DNA of 64,000 bases, taken from assembly GCF_001514215.1 (NCBI RefSeq), contig NZ_KQ948863.1, forward strand, positions 133,316 to 197,315, written 5' to 3'. Source of the stretch: Streptomyces bungoensis (GTDB taxonomy: Bacteria > Actinomycetota > Actinomycetes > Streptomycetales > Streptomycetaceae). Of this stretch, positions 43,314 to 52,834 are shown piece by piece. The translations under genes were made by a program, and so were the position numbers. Below the pieces are notes generated by a model that did no database searches, was not told the origin of the DNA, and saw only the letters and a list, made by a program, of their open reading frames with translations. Every line of letters starts with the position of its first letter. The first letter of the stretch is position 1.

Positions 43314-43736
43314 GTCCCAGGCCCGCCTCGCACGTGAGGTCTGGTACTACGAGCGCTACGCCGGCATCACGGAGCTGGGGGTGGACGGCTACTGATTTGG
43401 TGCGGCCGGGTGACCGTCTGCCCGCTGGGGCGGCCCCCTCGATGAGCGTTTCGAGCGCGTCACAGGGCCGGGGTACACGGCCGTGTCCTCCGCGAGGGGC
43501 CGGCGCGGGATCTCGAGGCATGGACCGGGGTCATTCGGGCGGTGCGCGGACAGGGGCGAGGGATCGTGCCGAGTCGTGTCCGTGTCTGTTCCGGAAGCGG
43601 CGCTGCTGTCGGCGGTCAGCCATTTGCCGCCCGGGCGGCGTGGCGGTCGCACCGGCGTGAGCCTGAGCCGCGGCTGCGACCGCCGGTGCGACCGTGTCCT
43701 CTCACCGTCCGGGAACGCCGCCCCGTTCGGCTGGGC
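43314..43736. other. Intergenic, only a short possible remnant
   Basis: Plus-strand 43312-43395 reads QARLAREVWYYERYAGITEL then GVDGY and a stop, like the tail of a lost gene. The rest has no supported coding sequence. The large plus-strand frame that crosses this region is antisense to the DUF4232 gene and is not coding. Confidence 0.4.
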
Positions 43737-44423
43737 TCAGAAGTCGTCCGCGCCGTTGCGCAGTTCGGGAGTCCAGTAGCCGGTGAGGGCCTTCGCCGGG
43801 TCGACGGCGATGCCCCCGCTGCCGGGCGCGGTGACGGCGATGACCGTGGAGTCGCTCTCCAGCATGACGGAGAACGCCGACACCGGTTCGGTGTCCTCGT
43901 CGACTCCACCGTCCGACAGCTTCACCAGGGCGTAGGCCGGGGCACCCGCGCTGAGGACGACCGGCGTGGCCGGCTTGCTCTTGGCGACGGCCGGGACGTC
44001 CTGCTTGTGGCTCTCAAGGAACTGGATGTGCGGGAAGCCCGGCAGCCGGCAGGAGTGCCCGGTGGTGTTCTTCGCCGTGAGGACGATGTGGGTGTAGGGC
44101 GGACCGTCCTGCCTGGCGGCGGTGATGCGGACGTCCCCGGCGGTGCACACCGGAGTGGAGGCGCTCACCTGCTCGCCGGTCGCGCCGGCCGAGCCCTTCG
44201 ATGCCGCCGAACCCGCCGAGCCGGTCGAGCCCGCTGCGTCGAAGGTGCCGGTGCCCTTGCCGGCCTTCGATGCGGCGGCCGCCGGGGACGAGGCCACCGT
44301 GACTTCGGGGGACGCCGCGGACGAGGACTTGGTGCCCGAGTCGCTCTGGCAGGCGGTCAGGGACAGGGCGAGAGCGGTGCCCGCGATGGCGAGCAGCGTG
44401 GAGCGGTGACGCACAGTGTTCAT
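43737..44423 (-). CDS. DUF4232 lipoprotein
   Basis: A 228-residue lipoprotein: LLAIAGTALALSLTAC gives lipobox Cys25. A Ser/Ala/Gly-rich linker with repeated GSAG-like units (residues 30-85) follows, then a DUF4232 domain (CTAGDVRITAARQDGPPYTH; VLTAKNTTGHSCRLPGFPHI; LVKLSDGG). Two Cys in the domain probably pair. Function is unknown. The start is 304 bases from the divergent AfsR-like regulator gene, and the shared region has a perfect 13-bp dyad, so the two may be co-regulated. Confidence 0.88.
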   Translation of the reverse strand: MNTVRHRSTLLAIAGTALALSLTACQSDSGTKSSSAASPEVTVASSPAAAASKAGKGTGTFDAAGSTGSAGSAASKGSAGATGEQVSASTPVCTAGDVRITAARQDGPPYTHIVLTAKNTTGHSCRLPGFPHIQFLESHKQDVPAVAKSKPATPVVLSAGAPAYALVKLSDGGVDEDTEPVSAFSVMLESDSTVIAVTAPGSGGIAVDPAKALTGYWTPELRNGADDF

Positions 44424-44649
44424 GGGTGGTTCCCCCGTGTGAGTGGTGTGGCCGCGGTGCGGTGCCGTCGGCCGATGCCATGTGTTGGTATGTCGGTCAG
44501 GTGGTCGGTCGTTGCTGCCGTTGCGGTAGCCGGACGGCAGGGCGGCCCGACCTCACGCGAGGCGTGCACACCCTCCGGCAGTACCGGCAGGTGCGTTCCG
44601 CCTCGGACTTCAGTCGACCATTTCCGGTCTCCGCCGCCCAGGCGGTTCT

Positions 44650-44685
44650 CCCGGCAGAAGTACCGTCGGCCATACTTCTGCCGGG
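44650..44685. promoter_or_regulatory. Perfect 13-bp inverted repeat between regulator and lipoprotein genes
   Basis: CCCGGCAGAAGTA (44650-44662), 10-base spacer, TACTTCTGCCGGG (44673-44685). All 13 pairs match. It ends 41 bases before the regulator start codon and 227 bases before the lipoprotein start. The centre-to-centre arm distance is 23 bases, about two helical turns, so a dimeric regulator could bind. A hairpin role cannot be excluded. Confidence 0.7.
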
Positions 44686-44726
44686 GCTCTCAACCGGACG
44701 AGCCTGACGAATCGGAGACATCGAGG

Positions 44727-47036
44727 GTGCGTGACGGTACGCCTTCCACGTGGGACTTCGGACACCGGTTGCGGCACCTGCGGGTCCGTTCAGGACTGAG
44801 CCAGGAGCTGCTGTCGCATGCGTCCGGAGTGAGTGTCAGAGCGCTGGCCGACATGGAACGCGGACGCACCCGGGGACCGCAGCGCCGTACGGTGCAGGCG
44901 CTGGCCGACGCACTGGGACTCGACGGTGACGAGGCGGCGAACCTGGAGAAGTCGGCCGCTCTGGGCCGTCCGCGCCCCCGCACGTCCGCCGTACCGGCCG
45001 GGGGCGGCCCCTTGGCACTGCCGCGCGACATCCAGGACTTCACCGCCCGCGGCCCGGCGCTCGCACGACTGCTGGAACTGGCGCAGGACGCCGATCCGGG
45101 GCTGCCGGTGGTCACCGTGATCACCGGGCAGCCGGGGCTCGGCAAGACCACGTTCGCGGTGCACGCCGCGCACCGTCTCGCCCCGCACTTCCCCGACGGG
45201 CAGTTCGCGCTGGACCTGCACGGCATGGATCCCGAGCCGACCACCCCCCGGGACGCACTGGCCCGGCTGCTCGGCGCGCTGGGGGTCGCCGACGCGGCGA
45301 TCCCGCCCGGCACCGACGACCGTGCCGGCCTGTGGCGCTCCCTGGCCGGTGAGCGACGCTTGCTGCTGCTCCTCGACAATGCCGCCGACGAGTCCCAGGT
45401 TGGCCCCCTGCTGCCCGGTTCCGGGCCCTCCCTGACCCTCGTCACCAGCCGCCACGCCCTGGCCGGTCTGGAGTCCGTCCACCGCACCGATCTCGCCCTG
45501 CTGCGGCGCGAGGAGGCGGTGCAACTACTGACCCGCATCATCGGACTGGAACGGGTGCGGGCGGAGGCGCAGGCCGCACGCGACCTCGCCGACCTGTGCG
45601 GGCACCTGCCGCTGGCCGTCCGGATCGCCGGCCAGCGGCTCCTCAGCCGGCCACACGAACGCCTCAGCAAGCTCGTCACCCGTCTCGGCGCCGAGGGCCA
45701 GCGGCTGGACGGCCTGCAGGCCGGAAACCTGCGGGTGCGTGCCGCCTTCGCGCTCTCCTACCGGCAACTCGCTCCGCAATCCCGGACGTTGCTACGGCGC
45801 GCCGCGCTTGCCGCCGGAGCGGACTTCAGCCCCGCAACCGCCGCGCTCCTGGCGGGCCTGTCCCACGACGAGGCGGTGGCCTGCGCCGAGGAACTGACCG
45901 ACGCCGGGCTGCTGCAGAGTGACGCCGCCGCCGAGCGGTACCACTTCCACGACCTGCTCAGGCTCTACGCCGCCGAGCAGATCGAGGCCGAGGACGGCCC
46001 CGAGATCCGCGACGCCGCGCTCGATCGGGCCGCGTCCTGGACGCTGCGCCGGGCCACCACCGCCGCGCTGCACTTCGACGCCGACCACGAACGGGCCGTG
46101 CCGCAGGGAGACCCGGACCCGGACACCGCGCCCACCGGCCGGGAGGAGGCACGGGCCTGGCTGGAGGCCGAACGGGCCCAGTGGCTCGCCGCCCTGCGCC
46201 GGGCCCACGGCACCGGCCGACACCGGCAGGTCCTGGAGACGGCGGTGGCCATGCACTGGTTCTCGGATCTCAACCAGCACTGGGAGCAGTGGGTGGAGGT
46301 GTTCCGGCTCTCCGCCGACTCCGCCCGCCTGCTGGGCAGCAGACGGGAAGAGGCGGTTCACCTTAACTACCTCGCCTGGGCCCACAACTCCTGTACCCAC
46401 GACACACGCGCCGCCCTGGCGAGCGCCGACGCCGCTCTCGCGGCGGCCCGCGAGTGCCGGGACGCACTCCAGGAGGGCTGGGCACTCGGCTACGGCGCGG
46501 GCGCACTCCAGCGGCAGGGCCGCATGCAGGAGGCCGAGGAGCGGCTGCGCGAGGGCGCCCAGCGCCTCGCCACCGAGAAGTCGTCGCAGGGCCGGCTGGC
46601 CGAGCTGACGCTCCTGAACACCCTGGGCACCCTGCTGCGCGAGACCGGCCGGGCGGCCGAGGCACTAGACCTGCACCAACGCAGCGAACGGATCTGCCAC
46701 GCGGGCGTCCCCGGCCGGACGGAACGGGTGATCACGCTGTACCTCGCCGTCACTCGGCTGCACATCGGCAACGACCTCGCCGCTCTGGGACGCTGGTACG
46801 AGGCCGAAACGCCGCTACGTCAGGCCCTCAGCGCCCTGGAGGCCGCTCAGGTGCCGGCGTGGGCCGAACGGACCCGTCTACACCTGGGCCAGACCCTCGC
46901 CGCCCTAGGACACCCAGAGGCCCGCACCACGCTGCGCACCGCCCGAGACGCCCTCGCCGCCCTGCGAAGCCCGCTCCAGGACGAAGCCACCGAAGCACTC
47001 GCCGCACTCGACGACACCGGTGCTGCAACCGCCTGA
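44727..47036 (+). CDS. AfsR-like regulator: HTH + NB-ARC ATPase + TPR
   Basis: A 769-residue STAND-type regulator. Residues 10-70 are an XRE-type HTH (LRHLRVRSGLSQELLSHASG; SVRALADMERGRTRGPQRRT). Residues 105-400 are the NB-ARC ATPase: Walker A GQPGLGKTT (134-142), Walker B RLLLLLDNA, a GxP motif in CGHLPLAVRIAG, and the winged-helix region (YHFHDLLRLYAAEQ with the MHD-like HD). Residues 480-760 are TPR-like helices. Such proteins control specialised metabolism or development. GTG 44727 is chosen because GGAGA lies about 8 bases upstream; a much longer frame from 43542 overlaps the antisense lipoprotein gene and is not used. A perfect 13-bp dyad lies just upstream, possibly for autoregulation. 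Confidence 0.9.
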   Translation: MRDGTPSTWDFGHRLRHLRVRSGLSQELLSHASGVSVRALADMERGRTRGPQRRTVQALADALGLDGDEAANLEKSAALGRPRPRTSAVPAGGGPLALPRDIQDFTARGPALARLLELAQDADPGLPVVTVITGQPGLGKTTFAVHAAHRLAPHFPDGQFALDLHGMDPEPTTPRDALARLLGALGVADAAIPPGTDDRAGLWRSLAGERRLLLLLDNAADESQVGPLLPGSGPSLTLVTSRHALAGLESVHRTDLALLRREEAVQLLTRIIGLERVRAEAQAARDLADLCGHLPLAVRIAGQRLLSRPHERLSKLVTRLGAEGQRLDGLQAGNLRVRAAFALSYRQLAPQSRTLLRRAALAAGADFSPATAALLAGLSHDEAVACAEELTDAGLLQSDAAAERYHFHDLLRLYAAEQIEAEDGPEIRDAALDRAASWTLRRATTAALHFDADHERAVPQGDPDPDTAPTGREEARAWLEAERAQWLAALRRAHGTGRHRQVLETAVAMHWFSDLNQHWEQWVEVFRLSADSARLLGSRREEAVHLNYLAWAHNSCTHDTRAALASADAALAAARECRDALQEGWALGYGAGALQRQGRMQEAEERLREGAQRLATEKSSQGRLAELTLLNTLGTLLRETGRAAEALDLHQRSERICHAGVPGRTERVITLYLAVTRLHIGNDLAALGRWYEAETPLRQALSALEAAQVPAWAERTRLHLGQTLAALGHPEARTTLRTARDALAALRSPLQDEATEALAALDDTGAATA

Positions 47037-47039
47037 CAC

Positions 47040-47214
47040 AGAAACAGCCGCGGGCGGTAGTCCTTGGCGGGCGGCAGCCGTCGTTGCGGTTGCCGGGCAG
47101 CGGCCTGCCGACGGCGACGACCATGGCGAGGCATCGCCACCCGCTACGAGAAGACAGCGACTGTCTACTTGGCTGGACTAGACGTCGCGGGCATCTTCCT
47201 CTGGTTCGCCAGGT
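47040..47214. mobile_element. Two tiny IS5-type transposase fragments
   Basis: On the minus strand 47070-47125 encodes VVAVGRPLPGNRND, the same conserved stretch as in the IS5 copy at 33675-34451. On the plus strand 47128-47214 encodes GIATRYEKTATVYLAGLDVA then GIFLWFAR and a stop, the C-terminal tail of another IS5 transposase. They are joined head to head with no intact element. Confidence 0.6.
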
Positions 47215-47216
47215 GA

Positions 47217-47594
47217 TCCGAACGAAACGGCCCAGCGCAGGCGCGGACGTTCGTACACGAGCAGCTGCCCGCCTGCGACCTCTCTCTCGGGCCGGCGGGG
47301 CTGCCGGAGAAAGGTCGGGAGTTGGTGCGCGAAATGGCCTGGTACTACGACAACCTGGGAGCCCTGGTTACCCACGGCGTGGTCGAGGTCGAACCCGTTT
47401 TCGGCTACCTGGGCGGCTCTGTGATCTCGGTGTGGGAACGAATAGAGCCGCTGGTCACCGTTGAGCGGGCCCGGCGCATGCACAGCGGGTTGCCGGACCC
47501 GGACCGGTGGCAGCAGTACTTGATCTCTACCTCCTCACCGCGAGATGCCCCCAGGACGCGCACGAGCACGGACACCGTCGTGGCGTCTGCCTGA
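47217..47594 (+). pseudogene. C-terminal part of a DUF4760-like protein
   Basis: An open frame without start codon reads QARTFVHEQLPACDLSLGPA, then KGRELVREMAWYYDNLGALV, VEVEPVFGYLGGSVISVWER and GLPDPDRWQQYL. The aromatic YYDNLG--V--G-V core resembles DUF4760-type proteins. The 5' end abuts IS5 debris, so the N-terminus has been lost; the last 20 residues look out of frame. Confidence 0.45.
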
Positions 47595-47610
47595 CGCGCG
47601 AGGCTGATAC

Positions 47611-47853
47611 AGCCTCTTCGGCTGGAGCCCCGGTACCACCGACGACGCCCGGATCCGGCATCTCACCCTCGCCCTGCCACCCGGCTACGCCGCCCGCCTC
47701 TTCGACGCCCAGGCCGCCGGCGCCACCGAAGACCAGCTGCGCGCCATCACCGCCGAAGGCCTCGGCGAGACCTACTTCCGCGACGGCGGCCGCCGCGCCC
47801 AGGGGTTGCTTGTGGAGTTCACCGACGTTGAACAGCTCGACTTCGACCTGTGA
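47611..47853 (+). pseudogene. Partial hypothetical protein
   Basis: A frame with no start reads TTDDARIRHLTLALPPGYAA, RLFDAQAAGATEDQLRAITA, then LGETYFRDGGRRAQGLLVEF and ends VEQLDFDL. It is coherent and acidic at the end but lacks its N-terminus. No family can be named. Confidence 0.4.
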
Positions 47854-48088
47854 CCAGCACCATTCACCTACCGCATACCTGATGGGTGTGACTGAGCGCT
47901 TCAGCTGGCGAGCGAGCGCGCGAGTTGGCGCCTGGAGCGGGCAGCACCGATGGCGCAGGCGAGCTGGGCGTCGAGAAGCGGCTTCAGCTGCTGGGTACAC
48001 AATGCACCTGGCGTTCGTGATCAAGTGGCGATTGAGAGCGGCGCTGAGTACATCAGAAGGTGCTGGCTCGGACGGCTGGGGTGGGAAC

Positions 48089-48907
48089 GTGGAACGGCAG
48101 CAGTACGTGGAAAGATGCTCAGAGCTCTTCGCAGTGGGTGGATACGCGGCTGTGAGAACAGCGGCAGAGGCGGGGCTCAAGGAGTTCGGACCGGATCCGG
48201 TTCTCTTTCGCTGGCTCGGACAGGCACATGCCGTGGAAGACGACGACGACCATGATCGTGAGGCTGAGGCGGCGTATCGCACGGGCCTCGCACTAGCGGA
48301 AGACGATCTCGGGCTCTTGGTGTCGTATTTGGAGCTGTGCCTTCGCTCGGACTCTTTCGAATACCCGGGGCGGGCGCGCCGTGCGGTGGTTCTTCAGGAA
48401 AGGATCGAGGAGCTGGCCCCGCCCGGGTCACCCGAGCGCGAGCGAGTCGATGATGCGACGGGCTGGGCCGGACGGGGATATTGGGACGACCTGAACCTGG
48501 CTGCTGCTCACGGGCAAGCTCAGCAGGCAGCTACAGCGGAGCAGAGCGTGCTGGTCACCGACGCGCTACGGCGAGCCGCTCGGGGCGAGTCCAGCGAGGA
48601 CACAGGGGAAGACCTGCAGGCCGCTGAACTTGCTGCGGCGGTTGAGCTGCTACAGGGGGCCCGGAACGCACCACTGCGCCTGCTTCTCGCGCACCGGGTC
48701 GAAGCGTACGTGCTGACGTTCGTCGCATCGTTCGGCCTGAACAAGGCACTGGTGTGGAGTGGTGTGCTGGACTTCAGTCTGTGGGGCTGGTTGCTCTGGG
48801 CTCCCATGCTCGTTGCCGAAGCCAAGCTCCGCCAAGCCAAAAAGCTGGGACAGGAGCGCGTCATCACGCGCATACAGGAGCGCCATGACGAGATGCACCT
48901 GCCTTAA
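48089..48907 (+). CDS. TPR-like membrane protein
   Basis: A 272-residue protein. Residues 1-150 form TPR-like helical pairs (YVERCSELFAVGGYAAVRTA; DPVLFRWLGQAHAVEDDDDH; REAEAAYRTGLALAEDDLGL; GRARRAVVLQERIEELAPPG). Residues 195-250 contain two membrane helices (AYVLTFVASFGLNKALVWSG and LWGWLLWAPMLVAEAKL), and a charged tail follows. GTG 48089 is chosen where the TPR pattern begins; its ribosome site is weak (GGTGGGA), and ATG 48002 is an alternative. Its function is unknown. Codon use is slightly less GC-extreme than in neighbours. Confidence 0.65.
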   Translation: MERQQYVERCSELFAVGGYAAVRTAAEAGLKEFGPDPVLFRWLGQAHAVEDDDDHDREAEAAYRTGLALAEDDLGLLVSYLELCLRSDSFEYPGRARRAVVLQERIEELAPPGSPERERVDDATGWAGRGYWDDLNLAAAHGQAQQAATAEQSVLVTDALRRAARGESSEDTGEDLQAAELAAAVELLQGARNAPLRLLLAHRVEAYVLTFVASFGLNKALVWSGVLDFSLWGWLLWAPMLVAEAKLRQAKKLGQERVITRIQERHDEMHLP

Positions 48908-49122
48908 GCCCGCCCGAGAACAAGCGTCTGTGAGTGCCTCAGTTGGCGACAGCCGCCAGCTGAAGCACTCAGAAGCCGTTGCCATACCGATCACGGAGTC
49001 CGTCGATCGAACGGGAGTCTCGATCGGTTGATCGCGGGCGCTGCCCGGCATGAGAGCAGGGCTTGGCGGTACGGGGAGAATTCGGGGGAGCGGACGGCCG
49101 CGCGCTGCTACGGTCGGGCGCC

Positions 49123-49626
49123 ATGAGCTGGCTTCCCGATGACTTCGTCCATCCCGTCCTGGTACCGCTGCCGGGCGGTGGTCATCACCTGCGGCCGATC
49201 CGGGAGGCGGACACCCCGCTCGACTATCCGGCTGTGATGGGTTCGCGCGAGCGGCTGTGGACCATCTTCGGCCCGCCCTGGGGCTGGCCCGCGGCCACCA
49301 TGACCTACGAGGCCGACCAGGCCGACCTGTTGCGGCACGAGAAGGAGATCGCCGCGCACCAGTCCTTCAACTACGCGCTGTTCGACGCGGTGGAGACAGC
49401 TCTGCTCGGCTGCGTCTACATCGACCCACCGCAGAGGGCCGGCGCGGACGGCGAGATCTCCTGGTGGGTGGTGGACGAGCTGGTGGGCAGCAAGGTCGAG
49501 CAAGCCCTCCACGCGCTGGTGCCGCAGTGGATCGCCGCCGACTGGCCGTTCGAGCGGCCGCGCTTCCTCGGCCGCGAGATCTCCTGGTCGGACTGGCTCG
49601 CCCTGCCGGAGCATCCCGACACGTAA
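49123..49626 (+). CDS. GNAT-family N-acetyltransferase
   Basis: A 167-residue protein. It begins with a substrate-side strand (VLVPLPGGGHHLRPIREADT) and has a GNAT-like core (FNYALFDAVETALLGCVYID; EISWWVVDELVGSKVEQAL; VPQWIAADWPFERPRFLGR). The acetyl-CoA loop is weak: VGSKVEQAL replaces Q/RxxGxG/A, which is typical of some divergent actinobacterial members. ATG 49123 is favoured over an upstream ATG at 49063 because the family starts there. Substrate unknown. Confidence 0.7.
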   Translation: MSWLPDDFVHPVLVPLPGGGHHLRPIREADTPLDYPAVMGSRERLWTIFGPPWGWPAATMTYEADQADLLRHEKEIAAHQSFNYALFDAVETALLGCVYIDPPQRAGADGEISWWVVDELVGSKVEQALHALVPQWIAADWPFERPRFLGREISWSDWLALPEHPDT

Positions 49627-50065
49627 GTGGTGCCGCACCTCCTGCAGCGGCCGGTGCACACCCGGTAGCGCGCTACGTAGCCGAGACAGCGCGAAAGCCT
49701 TCCCGGTGTTCGAGGATCTGGCTCCCGTGAGCAGGCGGCCGGCCCTCGATGCGGCATGGGAGTCGTCCACGAACGGCGCGCCGCCCAGTGCATCGCGCCC
49801 TGCCTGCGCTTCACCCGCGGGACCGGCGTCGAGGTCGAGCTGAAGACCACCTGCCGACGCCTGGCGCGACCAGGGGGGCGGGGCCGCCGACTAGCCAGCC
49901 CTGCCAACGGCGCGGCCACCGCTGGGGCTCACCCGGGGAATCGGCGACCACGCGCCCCTGGCGGCTGCGCACCCGCCTCGCTTCCCCTGCCAGCCAGTAG
50001 GCACGGTGCCCGCCCGTCGGCCGTGATCGCTACGGGTACTGTCGCTGCCGCGGTCGGACCAGATT
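49627..50065. other. Intergenic between convergent genes, nothing recognised
   Basis: About 440 bases between the convergent acetyltransferase and FG-GAP genes. Open frames lack domains and ribosome sites. No perfect hairpin was found by eye. Confidence 0.4.
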
Positions 50066-51496
50066 TCAGCCCAGGAGGGTGTCGCCGATACCGGAGCCGG
50101 ATGCGACGTTGTAGTCCTTGGGGCCGAAGACGCCGACGTTGCTGGTGCTGACCTTGGTGCTGGTGCCCCGCAGTTGCCAGAGGGCGCCGTTGCCGTGGTC
50201 CTCGTGAGGGGCGGAGACGGCGAGGTCTGCCTTGCCGTCGCGGTTGAAGTCGGCGAGGCGTACCTGGGAGCCGAAGACGTCGTTGTTCTCGGCACTGCCG
50301 GGAATGCCGGGGGTGTCCTGCGAGTAACGTGCCGCGCCGGTGGTGGTCAGCCCGCGGGCACTTCCGCGCAGGACCAGGACGTCGCCGGCCCTGCTGGTCC
50401 GGCCGAACGACTCGTAGGGGACGCCGATGGCGAGTTCGGCACGGTGGTCGCCGGTGATGTCGGCGATGGCCAGGGACGCGCCGAAGTGGTCGTCGGACTC
50501 GTCGGCGCCGGGGATACCTGCGGTGTTCTGGTGGAAGATCTGGCCTGTGGGGGCGAGGCCGCCGGTGATGTCCCGGTCGCCGTAGCGGACGGTGACGTAG
50601 CCGGAGTTGTGGCTGGGGTCGTCCAGTCCGTTGGGGTTCAGCCGGGGGTCGGCCAGGGCGACGGCGAGGTCGTCGCGGCCGTCGCCGTTGAGGTCTCCGG
50701 CCGCCACGCGGTCTCCGCCGGAGAGGTGGGCCTGGACGGTGAAGGAGTCGCCGTCGGTGGTTCCCGGCTGCTGGCCGTAGACGAGGGTGGCCTTCTGCTG
50801 GACGACGGCCAGTTCGTCCTTGCCGTCTCCGTTGAAGTCGCCGGCCGCGAGGTTCCAGCTGCCGGTGTAAGCCGGGTCGGCCACGTCGAGTCCGGCCGGG
50901 GCCTTGGTGCGGGTGAACGTACCCGAGTACAGCCACAGGGACGTCTGCCCGCTGACGGCGATGTCGGGCGCTGAGTCGCCGGTGAAGTCACCCACGGCGA
51001 TGTCGGCGCCGAACATCCGCCCGGAATACGACTGCCCCGTGGGCAGGGCCAGGCCGCTGCGCAACGGCGACGTGCCGCCCCACAGCACGGTCACCGAGCC
51101 GTTGCCCGACGTGCCGGAGGTGGTGTCTCCTTCACTGCCGACCAGCAGGTCGGCGTAGCCGTCGCCGTTCAGGTCCCCGCTGGCGATGCTGCTGCCGAAG
51201 AAGTCCTGGTACCCGGCCGTGCCGGGCACGCCGGCGGAGTTCTGCGTGATGTATACGTGCTTGCCGGTCAGGCCGTGAGCGGAGCCGAAGGTGAGGAGAA
51301 CAGCACCGGCGCTCTCCATGCCGCTGACCGTCTTCCCGGGCATCCCGACGGCCAGATCCCGGTATCCGTCACCGTTGAAGTCGTCCGCCAGCTTGGCCGG
51401 AGCCGCCACGGCAGGATCGGCCGAGACGGCCATCAGACTGCCGGTCAAAGAAGCGGCAACGGCCGCTGCCACGGCGAGACGAACTGAATGACGCAC
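50066..51496 (-). CDS. Secreted FG-GAP/VCBS repeat protein (integrin-alpha-like)
   Basis: A 476-residue exported protein with a signal peptide (SVRLAVAAAVAASLTGSLMA, cleavage near AVAA residue 32) and about seven FG-GAP beta-propeller repeats. Each repeat carries a Ca-binding loop of the type DFNGDGxxDLAV: DFNGDGYRDLAV, DLNGDGYADLLV, DFTGDSAPDIAV, DFNGDGKDELAV, DLNGDGRDDLAV, DITGDHRAELAI and DFNRDGKADLAV. The 7-fold count fits a closed propeller. GTG 51496 has AGGGGG about 6 bases upstream. Such proteins are surface-exposed or extracellular in streptomycetes; the ligand is unknown. Confidence 0.9.
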   Translation of the reverse strand: MRHSVRLAVAAAVAASLTGSLMAVSADPAVAAPAKLADDFNGDGYRDLAVGMPGKTVSGMESAGAVLLTFGSAHGLTGKHVYITQNSAGVPGTAGYQDFFGSSIASGDLNGDGYADLLVGSEGDTTSGTSGNGSVTVLWGGTSPLRSGLALPTGQSYSGRMFGADIAVGDFTGDSAPDIAVSGQTSLWLYSGTFTRTKAPAGLDVADPAYTGSWNLAAGDFNGDGKDELAVVQQKATLVYGQQPGTTDGDSFTVQAHLSGGDRVAAGDLNGDGRDDLAVALADPRLNPNGLDDPSHNSGYVTVRYGDRDITGGLAPTGQIFHQNTAGIPGADESDDHFGASLAIADITGDHRAELAIGVPYESFGRTSRAGDVLVLRGSARGLTTTGAARYSQDTPGIPGSAENNDVFGSQVRLADFNRDGKADLAVSAPHEDHGNGALWQLRGTSTKVSTSNVGVFGPKDYNVASGSGIGDTLLG

Positions 51497-51750
51497 GAAA
51501 ACCCCCTGCACAACCACAGATGCCCGGACGGCATCCGCGAACCAGAACGACGGCGCGCATCCTCGTGCCCTAAGCGGGCCACCTGCTTGATCACGCGAGG
51601 CGCGGCAAAGAACAGACTCCCCACCACCAACGATGGTTGTACCGCGGCCTCAAGTTCGTGGAAGGGGCTGAAGCTGGACGCAATACCGGTACCAGCCCGG
51701 CCCTTCGGAACTGGTATAGCCCCTCAGCCTCGACGCCACTCACGCGTGCC

Positions 51751-52600
51751 TCACGTCAATGAGATGCTGAACAGGGCGTACTCGAGCAGGTCGGGCGAGG
51801 CGTCGGACGGCCAGGTGCCCGTTGCCGCTGCTTGGTCGGCGGCTGCCTGCATGAAGGAGAGGTAGACCGCGTAGCGGTGCGGTGACCAGTTCCTGTCGCG
51901 CCAGACCCATCTGGCGATCGAGCCGTCGGGGTCGTGGCCGGTCTCCCGACCGACCGCCTGGGCCAGCAACCGCAGACGCCGGGCCAGAACCCGGTCGAGG
52001 ATGAGCGGCTGGGGACCGGTTGCCGGCGGCACCGTCTTGCCTGCGAAGTACAGGAACTTGGTGTAGAACGACGGCCCGAACCCGGGAATGCGGGCCCGCA
52101 GCCCCGCGTAGGCCGCTGCGGCGCCGTGCTCGCGCAATGTGGCGAGCGCATCGGCCAGCATCGTGTCCAGGCCGTTGACGTCCAGGATCTTGTGGAGGGT
52201 GGTGGGGCCGCTGCCGCCACGAGAGCCCCGCTTACCCTTCCCCCCACACATAGGTGGCGACCAGCGCCTCCCGATAGGCCTCACACCGCAACGCACCCGC
52301 GACGATCGATGCCACCTGCGCCCGGCTGATTCCGGCATCTGCGACCTGGGACCTCGAAGCCAGCGCCGAGGGCCAAGGGGTGATGTGCGCCCACCGGCCA
52401 GGGGAGTAGCGGACCGTGTGCGCGCCCGGAGTCTCGTCCGCCAGCCGTGCTGCGTTCTCACTCCACCAGCGGCCCAGCGCCAGCAGAGCCGCATCAGGCA
52501 GCAGACGCACGGCCATCTCCCGGTCCACCGCATCCGCCCGGGCCTGTCTGCTCAACGTCCCCTCCACCCTTCGCCCCGCCCGATTGCGCGGGGCGGACAC
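51751..52600 (-). pseudogene. OGG-fold (8-oxoguanine glycosylase-like) protein, frameshifted at a G tract
   Basis: The N-terminal part (DREMAVRLLPDAALLALGRW; SRAQVASIVAGALRCEAYR; LVATYVWGEG) ends at a stop at 52232. The rest continues in another frame: KRGSRGGSGPTTLHKILDV, LREHGAAAAYAGLRARIPGF, GPSFYTKFLYFAGKTV, then PLILDRVLARRLRLLAQAVG and SPDLLEYALFSISLT. The shift lies in a run of six G (six C on the plus strand, about 52237-52242); five G would restore a protein of about 270 residues. IPGFGPSFYTKFL resembles the helix-hairpin-helix and LDRVLA the catalytic Asp strand of HhH-GPD glycosylases. A truncated paralogue lies at 26563-26937. Confidence 0.72.
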
Positions 52601-52834
52601 GTGCTGTCCTCATACTCTGCGCTCCAGCACGGGCCGCAAAGCGCGTTGTGACCGGGAGGCCCGCGGCGGAGGCGAGGCCGTACTCGCCGAGTGGGATGCC
52701 GATTTCCCGTCCAGAGCGGGGAAGAACTGCCGTACTTCACCGGTCTTCCTCTGGGTGCCGCGGGGAGGGCTTCCCGGCCCCATACTGTGTTGGCGGCTTC
52801 ATGATGGCTGCCGAGGGACAAGCCGGGGGGCGGG

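Noticed and set aside
43542..44726. N-terminal extension of the AfsR-like regulator to 1164 residues
   Set aside because: The extension is antisense to a real DUF4232 lipoprotein gene and contains the promoter dyad; GTG 44727 has a proper ribosome site and starts just before the HTH.
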